Shown in pieces: positions 43,248 to 50,902 of a stretch of DNA of 64,000 nt. The notes below the pieces were generated by a model. That model ran no database searches, was not told where the DNA came from, and saw only the letters and a program-made list of their open reading frames with translations. How positions within the stretch are numbered: the stretch's first letter is position 1; each line of letters begins with the position of its first letter. The position numbers and the translations under genes were made by a program. Origin of the DNA: Terrabacter terrigena (GTDB lineage Bacteria > Actinomycetota > Actinomycetes > Actinomycetales > Dermatophilaceae); contig NZ_JBHTKH010000006.1 in the NCBI RefSeq assembly GCF_042676085.1, positions 186,001-250,000 on the forward strand, given 5' to 3'.

Positions 43248-44006
43248 TCACCCGATGACGCGTCCGGCCAGCGAGTAGGAGGCTCCCGTGACCTCGGCGG
43301 GGCCGCCGAGGATGGACTGCAGCAGGTCGCGGGGCCTCGGGTAGTCCGGTCCGAGCGCGGCGAGGTAGGCGTCGTGCGCCTCGAGCGAGGCGACGGCTGC
43401 CTCGAAGTGCTCGGACGTGTCGACGAAGTGGGTCGGCTCCGGGTCCGCCGTGACGAACAGCTGCTTGACCTGCCACGGCTCGTGGCCCTCGTCGAGCAGG
43501 TCGCTGAAGATCCACCGGTTGCCCGCGTCGGCCTTGGCGTCGACGGTGGCCAGGCCGACCGCGCGGTGGTCGGCCTGGTTGACGAAGCCGCCCGGGAAGT
43601 GGTCGGCATACGTCGTGGAGATGATCAGTTCCGGGCGCCGGATGCGGATCTCCCGCGCGATGGCCCGGCGCAGGGGCAGGCCGTACTCGACCACACCGTC
43701 ACTGAACCCGTCGAGGAACTCCACCACGTCGACCCCGACGCGGGCAGCGCCCTCGCGCTCCTCGGCCTCGCGCAGCGGTCCGGCCTCCGCGGGGGCCATC
43801 GTGTCGATGCCCGCCTCGCCGCGGGTGACGAGCAGGTAGGTCACCGTCTTGCCGGCACGCACCCACTTGTCGACCGCTGCGGCCGTGCCGTACTCGAGGT
43901 CGTCGGGGTGTGCGACGACGCACAGCACCGTGTCGAAGGTCGTCTCGTCGAGGGGAGTCAGGCGGGTCTGCTCGGTCTGCTCGGTCTGCTCGTTCTGCTC
44001 GGTCAC
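43248..44006 (-). CDS. PIG-L family zinc deacetylase (GlcNAc-PI/MshB-like)
   Basis: A 252-residue LmbE/PIG-L deacetylase. The zinc motif VVAHPDDLEYG (His-Pro-Asp-Asp) is near residue 30, with the third ligand in YADHFPGGFVNQADHRAVG. Relatives act on N-acetylglucosaminyl-inositol in mycothiol synthesis, on mycothiol conjugates or on other N-acetyl sugars. The GTG at 44006 is chosen because a TAGATT box (44014-44019) lies 7 nt upstream. The N-terminus is a Glu-Gln-Thr repeat encoded by four 9-bp DNA repeats, which may be variable in length. Confidence 0.87.
   Translation of the reverse strand: MTEQNEQTEQTEQTRLTPLDETTFDTVLCVVAHPDDLEYGTAAAVDKWVRAGKTVTYLLVTRGEAGIDTMAPAEAGPLREAEEREGAARVGVDVVEFLDGFSDGVVEYGLPLRRAIAREIRIRRPELIISTTYADHFPGGFVNQADHRAVGLATVDAKADAGNRWIFSDLLDEGHEPWQVKQLFVTADPEPTHFVDTSEHFEAAVASLEAHDAYLAALGPDYPRPRDLLQSILGGPAEVTGASYSLAGRVIG
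43965..44000. repeat. Four 9-bp tandem repeats in the PIG-L gene
   Basis: Three exact copies of GGTCTGCTC and one with a single change (GTTCTGCTC) run head to tail over 36 bp. On the minus strand they encode Glu-Gln-Thr/Asn triplets at the N-terminus of the deacetylase. Such repeats can change copy number by slippage without breaking the frame. Confidence 0.85.
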
Positions 44007-44060
44007 GGCACTCAATCTAGGGTCCCTTGGCCTTCGGTCGCCCGGATGTGACCATGGAGC

Positions 44061-44489
44061 ATGCTGACCATCGATCTCGCCCGACGGCTCGCCGAGGCCG
44101 GCCTCGTCTGGCAACCGGGTTCCGGCGACCGCTTCGTGGTGCCCGTCAAGGGCATGGAGGACGACGTCTTCGTCATCAGCGAGATCACCGTCGACGTCCA
44201 CCACTTCACGTCGGGCGACATCATCGGCTTCAACGGCACGACCGAGTGGGCGCTCGACAGCGTCGAGCAGGACAAGGTCGTGTGGCTGCCCCGCGAGGAC
44301 CAGCTGCGTGAGCTGATCGGCGACGCGTTCGTGGCGCTCGAGCGACTCGACGGCGGGTATGCCGTCACGATCCGTGGTCAGGACGACGACCTCCAGCGCC
44401 ACGTCGACATCGACGCCGAGCGCGCCTACGCGCGAGCCGTTGCGGCCCTGCTCGGCTCGTCGGCGCCCGGCGAGGAGCGGTCCGCCTAG
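44061..44489 (+). CDS. Conserved actinobacterial protein of unknown function
   Basis: A 142-residue protein of a family found in many actinobacteria and sometimes misnamed CpaE-like. It begins MLTIDLARRLAEAGLVW and has the conserved run GFNGTTEWALDSVEQ and WLPREDQLRELIGDAF. It looks like a small soluble alpha/beta protein with no visible metal or nucleotide motif. The ATG at 44061 has no clear TANNNT box. It is divergent from the PIG-L deacetylase, 54 bp apart, so the two may share control. No function is known. Confidence 0.75.
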   Translation: MLTIDLARRLAEAGLVWQPGSGDRFVVPVKGMEDDVFVISEITVDVHHFTSGDIIGFNGTTEWALDSVEQDKVVWLPREDQLRELIGDAFVALERLDGGYAVTIRGQDDDLQRHVDIDAERAYARAVAALLGSSAPGEERSA

Positions 44490-44512
44490 CGTCGTCCGGG
44501 CACGCCTGTGGC

Positions 44513-45277
44513 TCAGGCGGGTCGCCAGCCGGCGATGGACATGACGGCGACGTTCGTCGCGTCGGCGAGGGCGCTGTCGGCGTCGGCCGCGAGGTTGCGC
44601 AGCAGCAGGCCCCGGCTGGCCGCCGTTCCGGCGTCGAGGCCGCTGGAGCCGAGCGAGGTGAGGCCGGCCGTTCGGTGCGCCAGGCGGGAGAGGTTCGCAG
44701 CGAGCGCCATGATGCGCAGCGCCCGGCCCGACGTCGCGGCCGGGATGCCCCAGAGTGCCGTGTCGAGGTCGGCGGCCGCCTCGGCTCGGGCGTCGTCCCC
44801 CCAGGGGTGGCCGCCGACCTGCTCGAAGCTGGCCGTGTGCTCGCGCAGCCGGCGCATCAGGTCGCGCTCGATCTCACGCAGGTCGAGCATCTCCATTCGG
44901 TGACGAGGCACGGGATCGGCTTCGTACGCGGTCCAGTCTGCGCGCACACCGACGTCGCCGTCGGGTCCGAACTCCGACAGCGTGGGGACCAGGACACCGC
45001 CGAGGCCCGCGACGAAGACGCATTCGCCGGCGTCGGCAGCGTGGGCCGTTGCGGCAGCCGAGCCACGCGGCATACGGCTGAGGTCGCCGGGGCGGGGGAG
45101 CGCGACGAAGAGCGCCTGCTCGCCGAGGTCCCGCCAGACATCGAGCCGGGCCAGGTCGCCGGCCACGTGGTCGAGGTCGGGGAACGCGCGCGCCAGTGCC
45201 TCCGACGTCCCGGGCCCACCGTGCCAGGACGCCGTGACCCACAGGGCGAGGCGGACGGAGGCGGGCAGCTCGGGCAC
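44513..45277 (-). CDS. Conserved hypothetical protein
   Basis: A 254-residue protein I recognise only as a conserved actinobacterial hypothetical. It starts VPELPASVRLALWVTASWHGG and has GHPWGDDARAEAAADLDTALWGIPA and RALRIMALAANLSRLAH. It is rich in Ala/Leu/Arg helices, with no signal peptide or membrane segment. The GTG at 45277 is supported by a TACGAT box (45284-45289, minus strand) 6 nt upstream. It is divergent from the ABC ATPase gene, with 60 bp between starts. Convergent at its 3' end with the preceding gene; a CGCCTG/CAGGCG hairpin spans the junction (44504-44520). Confidence 0.75.
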   Translation of the reverse strand: MPELPASVRLALWVTASWHGGPGTSEALARAFPDLDHVAGDLARLDVWRDLGEQALFVALPRPGDLSRMPRGSAAATAHAADAGECVFVAGLGGVLVPTLSEFGPDGDVGVRADWTAYEADPVPRHRMEMLDLREIERDLMRRLREHTASFEQVGGHPWGDDARAEAAADLDTALWGIPAATSGRALRIMALAANLSRLAHRTAGLTSLGSSGLDAGTAASRGLLLRNLAADADSALADATNVAVMSIAGWRPA

Positions 45278-45337
45278 GTCGTCATCGTAGGGGTGCGTTG
45301 CGCCGGCGTCCGGCGACCGTGTCATAGGGTCGGACCC

Positions 45338-46123
45338 ATGAGTGACGTCCTCGCCTTCGCCGGAGTCACCGTTCGCCGCGGTGCGACGACGCTGCTCGAC
45401 GACGTCTCCTGGGAGGTCGAGGAGGGCGAGCGCTGGGTCGTGCTGGGCGCCAACGGTGCCGGCAAGACGACCCTCCTCCAGATCGCCGCCGCCCGCCTGC
45501 ACCCGACGTCCGGGGTCGCCGGCATCCTCGGCGAGGTGCTCGGTGCCGTCGACGTCTTCGAGCTGCGGCCGCGCGTGGGCCTGGCGAGCTCGGCCATGGC
45601 CGAACGCATCCCGGCGGCCGAGCTGGTCGGCAACGTCGTCGTCACCGCCTCCTACGGCATCATCGGTCGCTGGCGCGAGACCTACGACCACATGGACTAC
45701 GTCCGCGCGATGGAGCTGCTCAAGGCGCTCGGGGCGGACCACCTCGCCGACCGTTCCTTCGGCACTCTGAGCGAGGGCGAGCGCAAGCGCGTCCAGATCG
45801 CCCGGGCGCTGATGACCGACCCCGAGCTGATGCTGCTCGACGAGCCTGCCGCCGGGCTCGACCTCGGCGGCCGCGAGGACCTCGTGCGCCGGTTGGGCGA
45901 CCTCGCCGCCGACACCGAGGCGCCCGCCATGGTGCTCGTCACCCACCACGTCGAGGAGATCCCGCCCTCGTTCACCGACGTCCTCATGATCCGCGACGGC
46001 AAGGTCGTCGCGGCCGGTCCCATCCCGATCACCCTCACCGCCGAGAACCTCAGCGCCACCTTCGGACTGCCTCTCGTCCTCGAGCAGCACGGCGAGCGGT
46101 GGTCGGCCCGCGCCGAGTCCTGA
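45338..46123 (+). CDS. ABC transporter ATP-binding protein (YlmA/molybdate-like orphan)
   Basis: A 261-residue single ABC ATPase: Walker A GANGAGKTT (about residues 38-46), signature LSEGERKRVQIAR (a variant LSEGE instead of LSGGQ), Walker B LMLLDEPAAGLDL, and the switch His in VTHHVEEIPP. No membrane partner gene is adjacent. Orphan ATPases with this LSEGE signature and VEEIPP motif are common in actinobacteria and have no settled role. A TAGGGT box (45325-45330) lies 7 nt before the ATG, the leaderless layout, and supports this start over the longer open frame. Confidence 0.87.
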   Translation: MSDVLAFAGVTVRRGATTLLDDVSWEVEEGERWVVLGANGAGKTTLLQIAAARLHPTSGVAGILGEVLGAVDVFELRPRVGLASSAMAERIPAAELVGNVVVTASYGIIGRWRETYDHMDYVRAMELLKALGADHLADRSFGTLSEGERKRVQIARALMTDPELMLLDEPAAGLDLGGREDLVRRLGDLAADTEAPAMVLVTHHVEEIPPSFTDVLMIRDGKVVAAGPIPITLTAENLSATFGLPLVLEQHGERWSARAES

Positions 46124-46253
46124 TCGCAACCTCGCCCTCGGGCGCAACTCGTAGGCCCGCAAGGGGAACTGGGGCAGAATCGAAGACGTCACAGGTGTGA
46201 CGCGCGAGACGTCGGTGTCTTGACGGTGCCGGCTCGACGAGACGGGGTGGACG

Positions 46254-46703
46254 GTGTTCGAGGGCTATGCGTGGCTGGTCTGGTTGGGGGTGGCGCTCGT
46301 CCTCGTCGCCATCGAGGCCGCGACGGTCGACTTCACCTTCCTCATGCTCGCGGGCGGTGCCGTGGGAGGCTCCGTCGCCGCGGCGTTCGGCGCCCCGCCG
46401 GTCGTCCAGGCTGTGGTCGCGGCCCTCGTCGCCGTGGCCCTGCTCGCCATCGTGCGTCCCTGGTTGATGAAACGCTTCCAGGCCAACACCCCGCAACAGC
46501 TCATGGGTGCGGCCGCCAACATCGGCCGATCGGCCGTCGCCCTCGACCGCGTCAGCCCCGCGGGCGGCACGGTCAAGCTCGCCGGCGAGACCTGGTCGGC
46601 ACGCACCCTCGGCGACAGCATCGAGCCGGGTGAAGAGGTGGTCGTCGACTCCATCGACGGCGCCACCGCCGTCGTCAGCCGCGCTCGCCTCGTCGGCGAG
46701 TGA
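46254..46703 (+). CDS. NfeD-family membrane protein
   Basis: A 149-residue NfeD short-form protein with two to three N-terminal hydrophobic segments (WLVWLGVALVLVAIEA, FTFLMLAGGAVGGSVAAAF, VVAALVAVALLAIV) and a C-terminal OB-fold domain (IGRSAVALDRVSPAGGTVKL, then VVDSIDGATAVV). These proteins pair with SPFH/stomatin proteins, whose gene follows 80 bp downstream, and are thought to help organise membrane microdomains. GTG start. Confidence 0.9.
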   Translation: MFEGYAWLVWLGVALVLVAIEAATVDFTFLMLAGGAVGGSVAAAFGAPPVVQAVVAALVAVALLAIVRPWLMKRFQANTPQQLMGAAANIGRSAVALDRVSPAGGTVKLAGETWSARTLGDSIEPGEEVVVDSIDGATAVVSRARLVGE

Positions 46704-46783
46704 TACCGACGAACCGTCCGGGCCGCCCGGTCCGGACGCTCAGACCACGCGTCCTCGGGGGCGCACAGAGCAGGGAGTAGTCC

Positions 46784-48007
46784 GTGGACCCGGTACTCAT
46801 CATCCCGATCCTCATCGTGATCGTCGCCATCGTCGTGGTGTTGCGCACGGTGCGCATCGTGCCGCAGCAGACGGCGCAGATCGTCGAGCGGCTCGGCAGC
46901 TACAACAAGACCCTCACGGCCGGCATCCACTTCCTGGTGCCGTTCGTCGACAAGGTCAGGGCCAACATCGACCTCCGAGAGCAGGTCGTCTCGTTCCCGC
47001 CCCAGCCCGTCATCACCTCCGACAACCTCGTCGTGAGCATCGACACCGTCATCTACTACTCCGTCATCGACGCCAAGGCGGCCGTCTACGAGATCGCCAA
47101 CTTCATCCAGGGCATCGAGCAGCTGACGGTCACCACGCTCCGCAACGTCATCGGCTCGCTCGACCTCGAGCAGACGCTGACGAGCCGCGACCAGATCAAC
47201 GGCCAGCTGCGTGGCGTGCTCGACGAGGCCACAGGCAAGTGGGGCATCCGTGTCAACCGTGTCGAGCTCAAGGCCATCGACCCGCCGCACTCGGTGCAGG
47301 ACTCGATGGAGAAGCAGATGCGCGCCGAGCGTGACCGCCGCGCCGCGATCCTCACCGCCGAGGGCGTCAAGCAGTCGGCGATCCTCACCGCCGAAGGTGA
47401 GAAGCAGAGCCAGATCCTGCGCGCCGAGGGTTCGGCCCAGGCCCGCATCCTCGAGGCCCAGGGCCAGGCCCGTGCCATCCAGCAGGTCTTCTCGGCGATC
47501 CACCGCGGCAAGCCGACCCAGAAGCTGCTCGCCTACCAGTACCTCCAGGTGCTCCCGCAGCTCGCCCGCGGCGACTCCAACAAGATGTGGATCATCCCCT
47601 CGGAGCTGACCGACGCCCTCAAGGGCATCGGCAACGCGTTGGGCGGCACCGACCCGCGCCCGGGCGCCGAGGAGGAAGAGCCGTGGGTGCAGACGACCGA
47701 CGCCGAGGAGGACGCCTTCGCGGAGACGATCCTCGAGGACTCCGCAAAGGCCCTCGCGGAGGCCCGCGGTCAGGCGGCGGCCGCCAGCGCCGAGTCCACC
47801 GAGCACACCGCCCCCATCTGGCGCGAACGGGCGTCTGTCCGTCCTGCCGACCCGGACCTGCCCCCACCGCCCGTGGCGGCCCCCCCGGCGCCCGGAGGAC
47901 TGCCGCCGGCAGCCCCGCCGGCAGCCCCGCCGGCCGCCCCGCCGGCCGACATCGCCGCCCCGGAAGACCTGCCGGGATCCAGCCCCGAGCCGCCGGAGCC
48001 GCGCTGA
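46784..48007 (+). CDS. SPFH/Band-7 stomatin-like protein
   Basis: A 407-residue SPFH protein with an N-terminal anchor (VLIIPILIVIVAIVVVL), the Band-7 domain (about residues 25-190, VRIVPQQTAQIVERLGSYN) and a coiled-coil Ala/Glu repeat (QSAILTAEGEKQSQILRAEG). Stomatins form oligomers in membrane microdomains and partner with NfeD, encoded just upstream. The last 90 residues are unusual: an acidic stretch, then Pro/Ala repeats (PPAAPPAAPPA) encoded by 12-bp DNA repeats around 47904-47948. GTG start with GGGAG 6 bp upstream. Confidence 0.9.
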   Translation: MDPVLIIPILIVIVAIVVVLRTVRIVPQQTAQIVERLGSYNKTLTAGIHFLVPFVDKVRANIDLREQVVSFPPQPVITSDNLVVSIDTVIYYSVIDAKAAVYEIANFIQGIEQLTVTTLRNVIGSLDLEQTLTSRDQINGQLRGVLDEATGKWGIRVNRVELKAIDPPHSVQDSMEKQMRAERDRRAAILTAEGVKQSAILTAEGEKQSQILRAEGSAQARILEAQGQARAIQQVFSAIHRGKPTQKLLAYQYLQVLPQLARGDSNKMWIIPSELTDALKGIGNALGGTDPRPGAEEEEPWVQTTDAEEDAFAETILEDSAKALAEARGQAAAASAESTEHTAPIWRERASVRPADPDLPPPPVAAPPAPGGLPPAAPPAAPPAAPPADIAAPEDLPGSSPEPPEPR

Positions 48008-48088
48008 CACAGTGCTGCCCGGCGCTGACCCGGCGCTGACCCACGGACCACCACGCCGACACCCGGTCGCCCTCTGTAGGGTGGCCGG

Positions 48089-48859
48089 GTGTCGTTCTGG
48101 TCAGCCGTCGCCGTCGCACTGGCCGGCACCGGAGCGGGCCTGATCAACACGATCGTCGGCTCGGGAACCCTCCTCACCTTCCCGACCCTGCTGTTCTTCG
48201 GGGTCAACCCGCTCGTCGCCAACGTGTCCAACAACATCGGTCTCGTCGCGGGCGGCGTCACGGGGTCCTGGGGCTATCGGCACGAGCTCGGCGGTCAGGC
48301 CCCGACGCTGCGCCGCCTCATGCCGCTGTCGTTCGTGGGGTCCGTGGTCGGGGCCGGCCTGCTGCTCGTGCTGCCTGCGACGGCGTTCCGCGCGATCGTG
48401 CCCGTCCTCATCATCATCGCGATGGTGCTCGTGCTCGCCGGCCCACGCATCCAGGCGAGGGCGCATCCCGAGGGTGTGGACGGCCGGGCGCCCGCCTGGC
48501 ACGTCCCGGCCATCGCTGTCGGCGTCTTCGTCGCGGGCGTCTACGGCGGCTACTTCGGCGCGGCGCAGGGCGTGCTGCTCATGGGTCTGTTCAGCGCCCT
48601 GAGCCTCGAACCGTTGCAGCGGCTCAACGGTTACAAGAACGTGCTGTCGCTCGTGGTGAACTTCGTCGCCGCAACCGTGTTCGTCCTGTTCGCCCGCGAG
48701 CGCATCGACTGGCTCATCGTCCTGCTCATCGCCGTGGGCTCCTTCGTCGGCGGCATCATCGGCGCCCGGGTAGGGCGACGCATCCCTCCCAACGCGCTGA
48801 GGGCGCTCATCATCGCCATCGGCCTCGTCGCCGTGGTCAAGCTCATCTGGTTCCCCTGA
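48089..48859 (+). CDS. TauE/SafE-family sulfite/organosulfur exporter
   Basis: A 256-residue membrane protein with about eight helices of the TauE/SafE family, exporters of sulfite or other small anions. The family repeats are seen in GTGAGLINTIVGSGTLLTFP near the N-terminus and GVFVAGVYGGYFGAAQGVLL in the second half, with the usual NNIGLVAGG. GTG start with a TAGGGT box (48077-48082) 6 nt upstream, the leaderless layout. It stands alone; the substrate is not determined by context. Confidence 0.88.
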   Translation: MSFWSAVAVALAGTGAGLINTIVGSGTLLTFPTLLFFGVNPLVANVSNNIGLVAGGVTGSWGYRHELGGQAPTLRRLMPLSFVGSVVGAGLLLVLPATAFRAIVPVLIIIAMVLVLAGPRIQARAHPEGVDGRAPAWHVPAIAVGVFVAGVYGGYFGAAQGVLLMGLFSALSLEPLQRLNGYKNVLSLVVNFVAATVFVLFARERIDWLIVLLIAVGSFVGGIIGARVGRRIPPNALRALIIAIGLVAVVKLIWFP

Positions 48860-48924
48860 CGACGGGTCGGGCCGGCGGCCGACCAGTGCGCGCGACGGGG
48901 GCCGACCGCACTACCCTGACGGGC

Positions 48925-49734
48925 GTGCCGATCGAGATCACCGACCCCGCCGACCCTCGGCTGGCCGACTACGTCGCCCTGACCGACGTGGTCCTGCGCC
49001 GGCGGGCCGAGCCCGAGCGCGGCCTCTACATCGCCGAGAGCCAGAAGGTGATCCGCCGGGCGCTCCGTGCGGGCCACCGGCCGCTGTCCTACCTCATGGC
49101 GCGGCGCTGGCTCGACGACCTGGCGGACCTCGTGGCCGATGCCGAGGCCGAGGGGATCCCCGTCTACTTCGGCGAGCACGACGTCATCGAGCAGCTGACC
49201 GGCTTCCACCTGCACCGCGGTGCCCTGGCCGCCATGCAGCGACCCCAGCTGCCCGACGTCGAGTCGCTCCTGGCCGGGGCGCGCCGCGTCGTCGTGCTCG
49301 AGGACGTCGTCGACCACACGAACGTCGGGGCGATCTTCCGCAGCGCGGCGGCCCTCGGTGTCGACGCCGTGCTCGTCACGCCGCGATGCGCCGACCCGCT
49401 CTACCGCCGCTCGATCCGGGTCTCCATGGGCACCGTCTTCCAGGTGCCGTGGACGCGCATCGACCCGTGGCCGGGCGGGCTCGACCTGCTCCGCGCGGCC
49501 GGACTCACCATCGTGGCCATGGCCCTGACCGACGACTCCGTCTCGCTCGACCAGCTCGAGGCCGACCCGCCCGACCGCGTCGCCCTGGTGCTCGGCACGG
49601 AGGGTGACGGTCTCTCGCATCACACCGTCGGGGGCGCGGAGGTCACGGTGCGCATCCCGATGGCGGGCGGCGTCGACTCACTGAACGTCGCAGCTGCCAG
49701 CGCCGTCGCGATGTGGGCCCTGCGCAGTCGCTGA
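48925..49734 (+). CDS. SpoU/TrmH-family RNA 2'-O-methyltransferase
   Basis: A 269-residue SPOUT methyltransferase that methylates ribose in tRNA or rRNA. An N-terminal L30e-like RNA-binding part (ERGLYIAESQKVIRRALRAG) precedes the trefoil-knot domain: VVLEDVVDHTNVGAIFRSAAALG (motif 1, in part), ALVLGTEGDGLS (motif 2) and IPMAGGVDSLNVAAASAVAMW (motif 3, in part). The GTG at 48925 is supported by a TACCCT box (48912-48917) 7 nt upstream; the frame extends 13 codons more. The target nucleotide is unknown. Confidence 0.9.
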   Translation: MPIEITDPADPRLADYVALTDVVLRRRAEPERGLYIAESQKVIRRALRAGHRPLSYLMARRWLDDLADLVADAEAEGIPVYFGEHDVIEQLTGFHLHRGALAAMQRPQLPDVESLLAGARRVVVLEDVVDHTNVGAIFRSAAALGVDAVLVTPRCADPLYRRSIRVSMGTVFQVPWTRIDPWPGGLDLLRAAGLTIVAMALTDDSVSLDQLEADPPDRVALVLGTEGDGLSHHTVGGAEVTVRIPMAGGVDSLNVAAASAVAMWALRSR

Positions 49735-49753
49735 TCGCGAAACGCCGTGCGGC

Positions 49754-50131
49754 TCAGGCGCGCACGAGACGCCCGAGGAGGCGCTGCAGCTCGACACCGG
49801 GGTCGTCGCAGAGCCCGCCGTGGACCGGCCCCGGCTGCACCACCGTCGACCGTGGCGCGATGATCCAGCCGAAGCGCTGACCTGGCTTCTCGAGGGTCGG
49901 CAGGCCCCGGCCCGTCTCGCCGCGGCAGACGGCGCGCACGCGGTCGAGCATCGAGCGGACGCCGTCGAGATCGCACGTCGGGCACAGGGCGGCAGCCCTG
50001 GCGTCGTCGAGCTCCCACGCGGCGTCGAGGAACCCGGCGTCCTGGGAGTAGAGGACGACCCCGACGTTGATGAACTCCTCGCGGTCGACGCGAGGCACGA
50101 GGCGGAGCAGGACGTACTGGTACGCGTTCAC
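49754..50131 (-). CDS. DUF3037 protein, partner of the HipA-like kinase
   Basis: A 125-residue DUF3037 protein: YQYVLLRLVPRVDREEFINVGVVLY near the start (in part), CPTCDLDGVRSMLDRVRAVC in the middle, and GWIIAPRSTVVQPGPVH. The GTG at 50131 overlaps the stop of the HipA-like kinase gene (GTGA), so translation is coupled. DUF3037 and HipA-like genes travel together in many bacteria, but the role of the pair is not settled. The two cysteines (CPTC) could hold a metal. Confidence 0.85.
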   Translation of the reverse strand: MNAYQYVLLRLVPRVDREEFINVGVVLYSQDAGFLDAAWELDDARAAALCPTCDLDGVRSMLDRVRAVCRGETGRGLPTLEKPGQRFGWIIAPRSTVVQPGPVHGGLCDDPGVELQRLLGRLVRA

Positions 50132-50898
50132 GCGGCCACCCCCGACGGCACCCACGACAGGGGCCCGTCGAGTCTCGCGCGCAGCATCTCTGCGTATGCC
50201 GTCCGCACCGCGGGTGCGTCCGCCAGGAAGGGGGTCGGCTCGAGCCACTCGTCGGGCACCTCGGCGACGAGGGCCTCGACGGACGCGGGGTCGAGTCTCG
50301 CCGCGAGCTCGTCGTGCCGGCTCGCCACGTCACCGGCGACGTCGCGCAGCACGTGCGTGGTCGCGTCGAACGGCTGTGCGGCGAACCGCTCGGGCGAAGG
50401 CTCGCGGCTGGGCCAGGAGTGGTGGAAGTAGAGGGCGGCGCCGTGGTCGATGGCCCACGTGCGCCCGTGCCAGACGAGCAGGTTCGGGTTGGCCCACGTG
50501 CGGTCGACGTTGGCCGTGAGGGCGTCGAGCCAGATGATGCGCTCGGCGAGGTCGGCACCCGGTGGGCGCGACCCGTCGTAGCCGAGCGAGCCCGGCAGGA
50601 AGTCGACGCCGAGGTTCGTGCCGACGGAGGCCGTGAGGAGATCCTGCACCTCCTCGTCGGCCTCGTACTTCGCGATCCTGGGGTCGAGCCGGATCACGGC
50701 GAGGTCGGGCACGGGTACCTCGAGCAGGCGGGCCATGCCGGCGACGAGCACTTCGGCCACGAGCACCTTGAGGCCCTGGCCGGCACCCCGGAACTTGAGG
50801 ACGTACGTGCCGTCGTCATCGGCCTCGACGATGCCGGGCAGCGAGCCGCCCTCCTTGAGCGGCGTCACGTAGCGGGTGGCGGTCAGCTCGGGCAGCAC
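50128..50898 (-). CDS. HipA-family kinase-like protein
   Basis: A 256-residue single-domain HipA-like kinase, shorter than classic HipA (about 440 residues) because the N-terminal subdomain 1 is missing. Features are YVLKFRGAGQGLKVLVAEVL (ATP-site Lys), NVDRTWANPNLLVWHG (catalytic-loop like, with Asp and Asn) and TWAIDHGAALYFHH (metal-binding Asp). No HipB-type antitoxin is adjacent; the partner is DUF3037, overlapping by four bases. A TAGGCT box (50905-50910, minus strand) lies 6 nt before the GTG. Whether it is a toxin kinase or has a metabolic role is open. Confidence 0.85.
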   Translation of the reverse strand: MLPELTATRYVTPLKEGGSLPGIVEADDDGTYVLKFRGAGQGLKVLVAEVLVAGMARLLEVPVPDLAVIRLDPRIAKYEADEEVQDLLTASVGTNLGVDFLPGSLGYDGSRPPGADLAERIIWLDALTANVDRTWANPNLLVWHGRTWAIDHGAALYFHHSWPSREPSPERFAAQPFDATTHVLRDVAGDVASRHDELAARLDPASVEALVAEVPDEWLEPTPFLADAPAVRTAYAEMLRARLDGPLSWVPSGVAA

Positions 50899-50902
50899 GC
50901 GG

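Noticed and set aside
46265..48010. A 581-codon minus-strand open frame opposite NfeD and SPFH
   Set aside because: Shadow of two well-supported genes.
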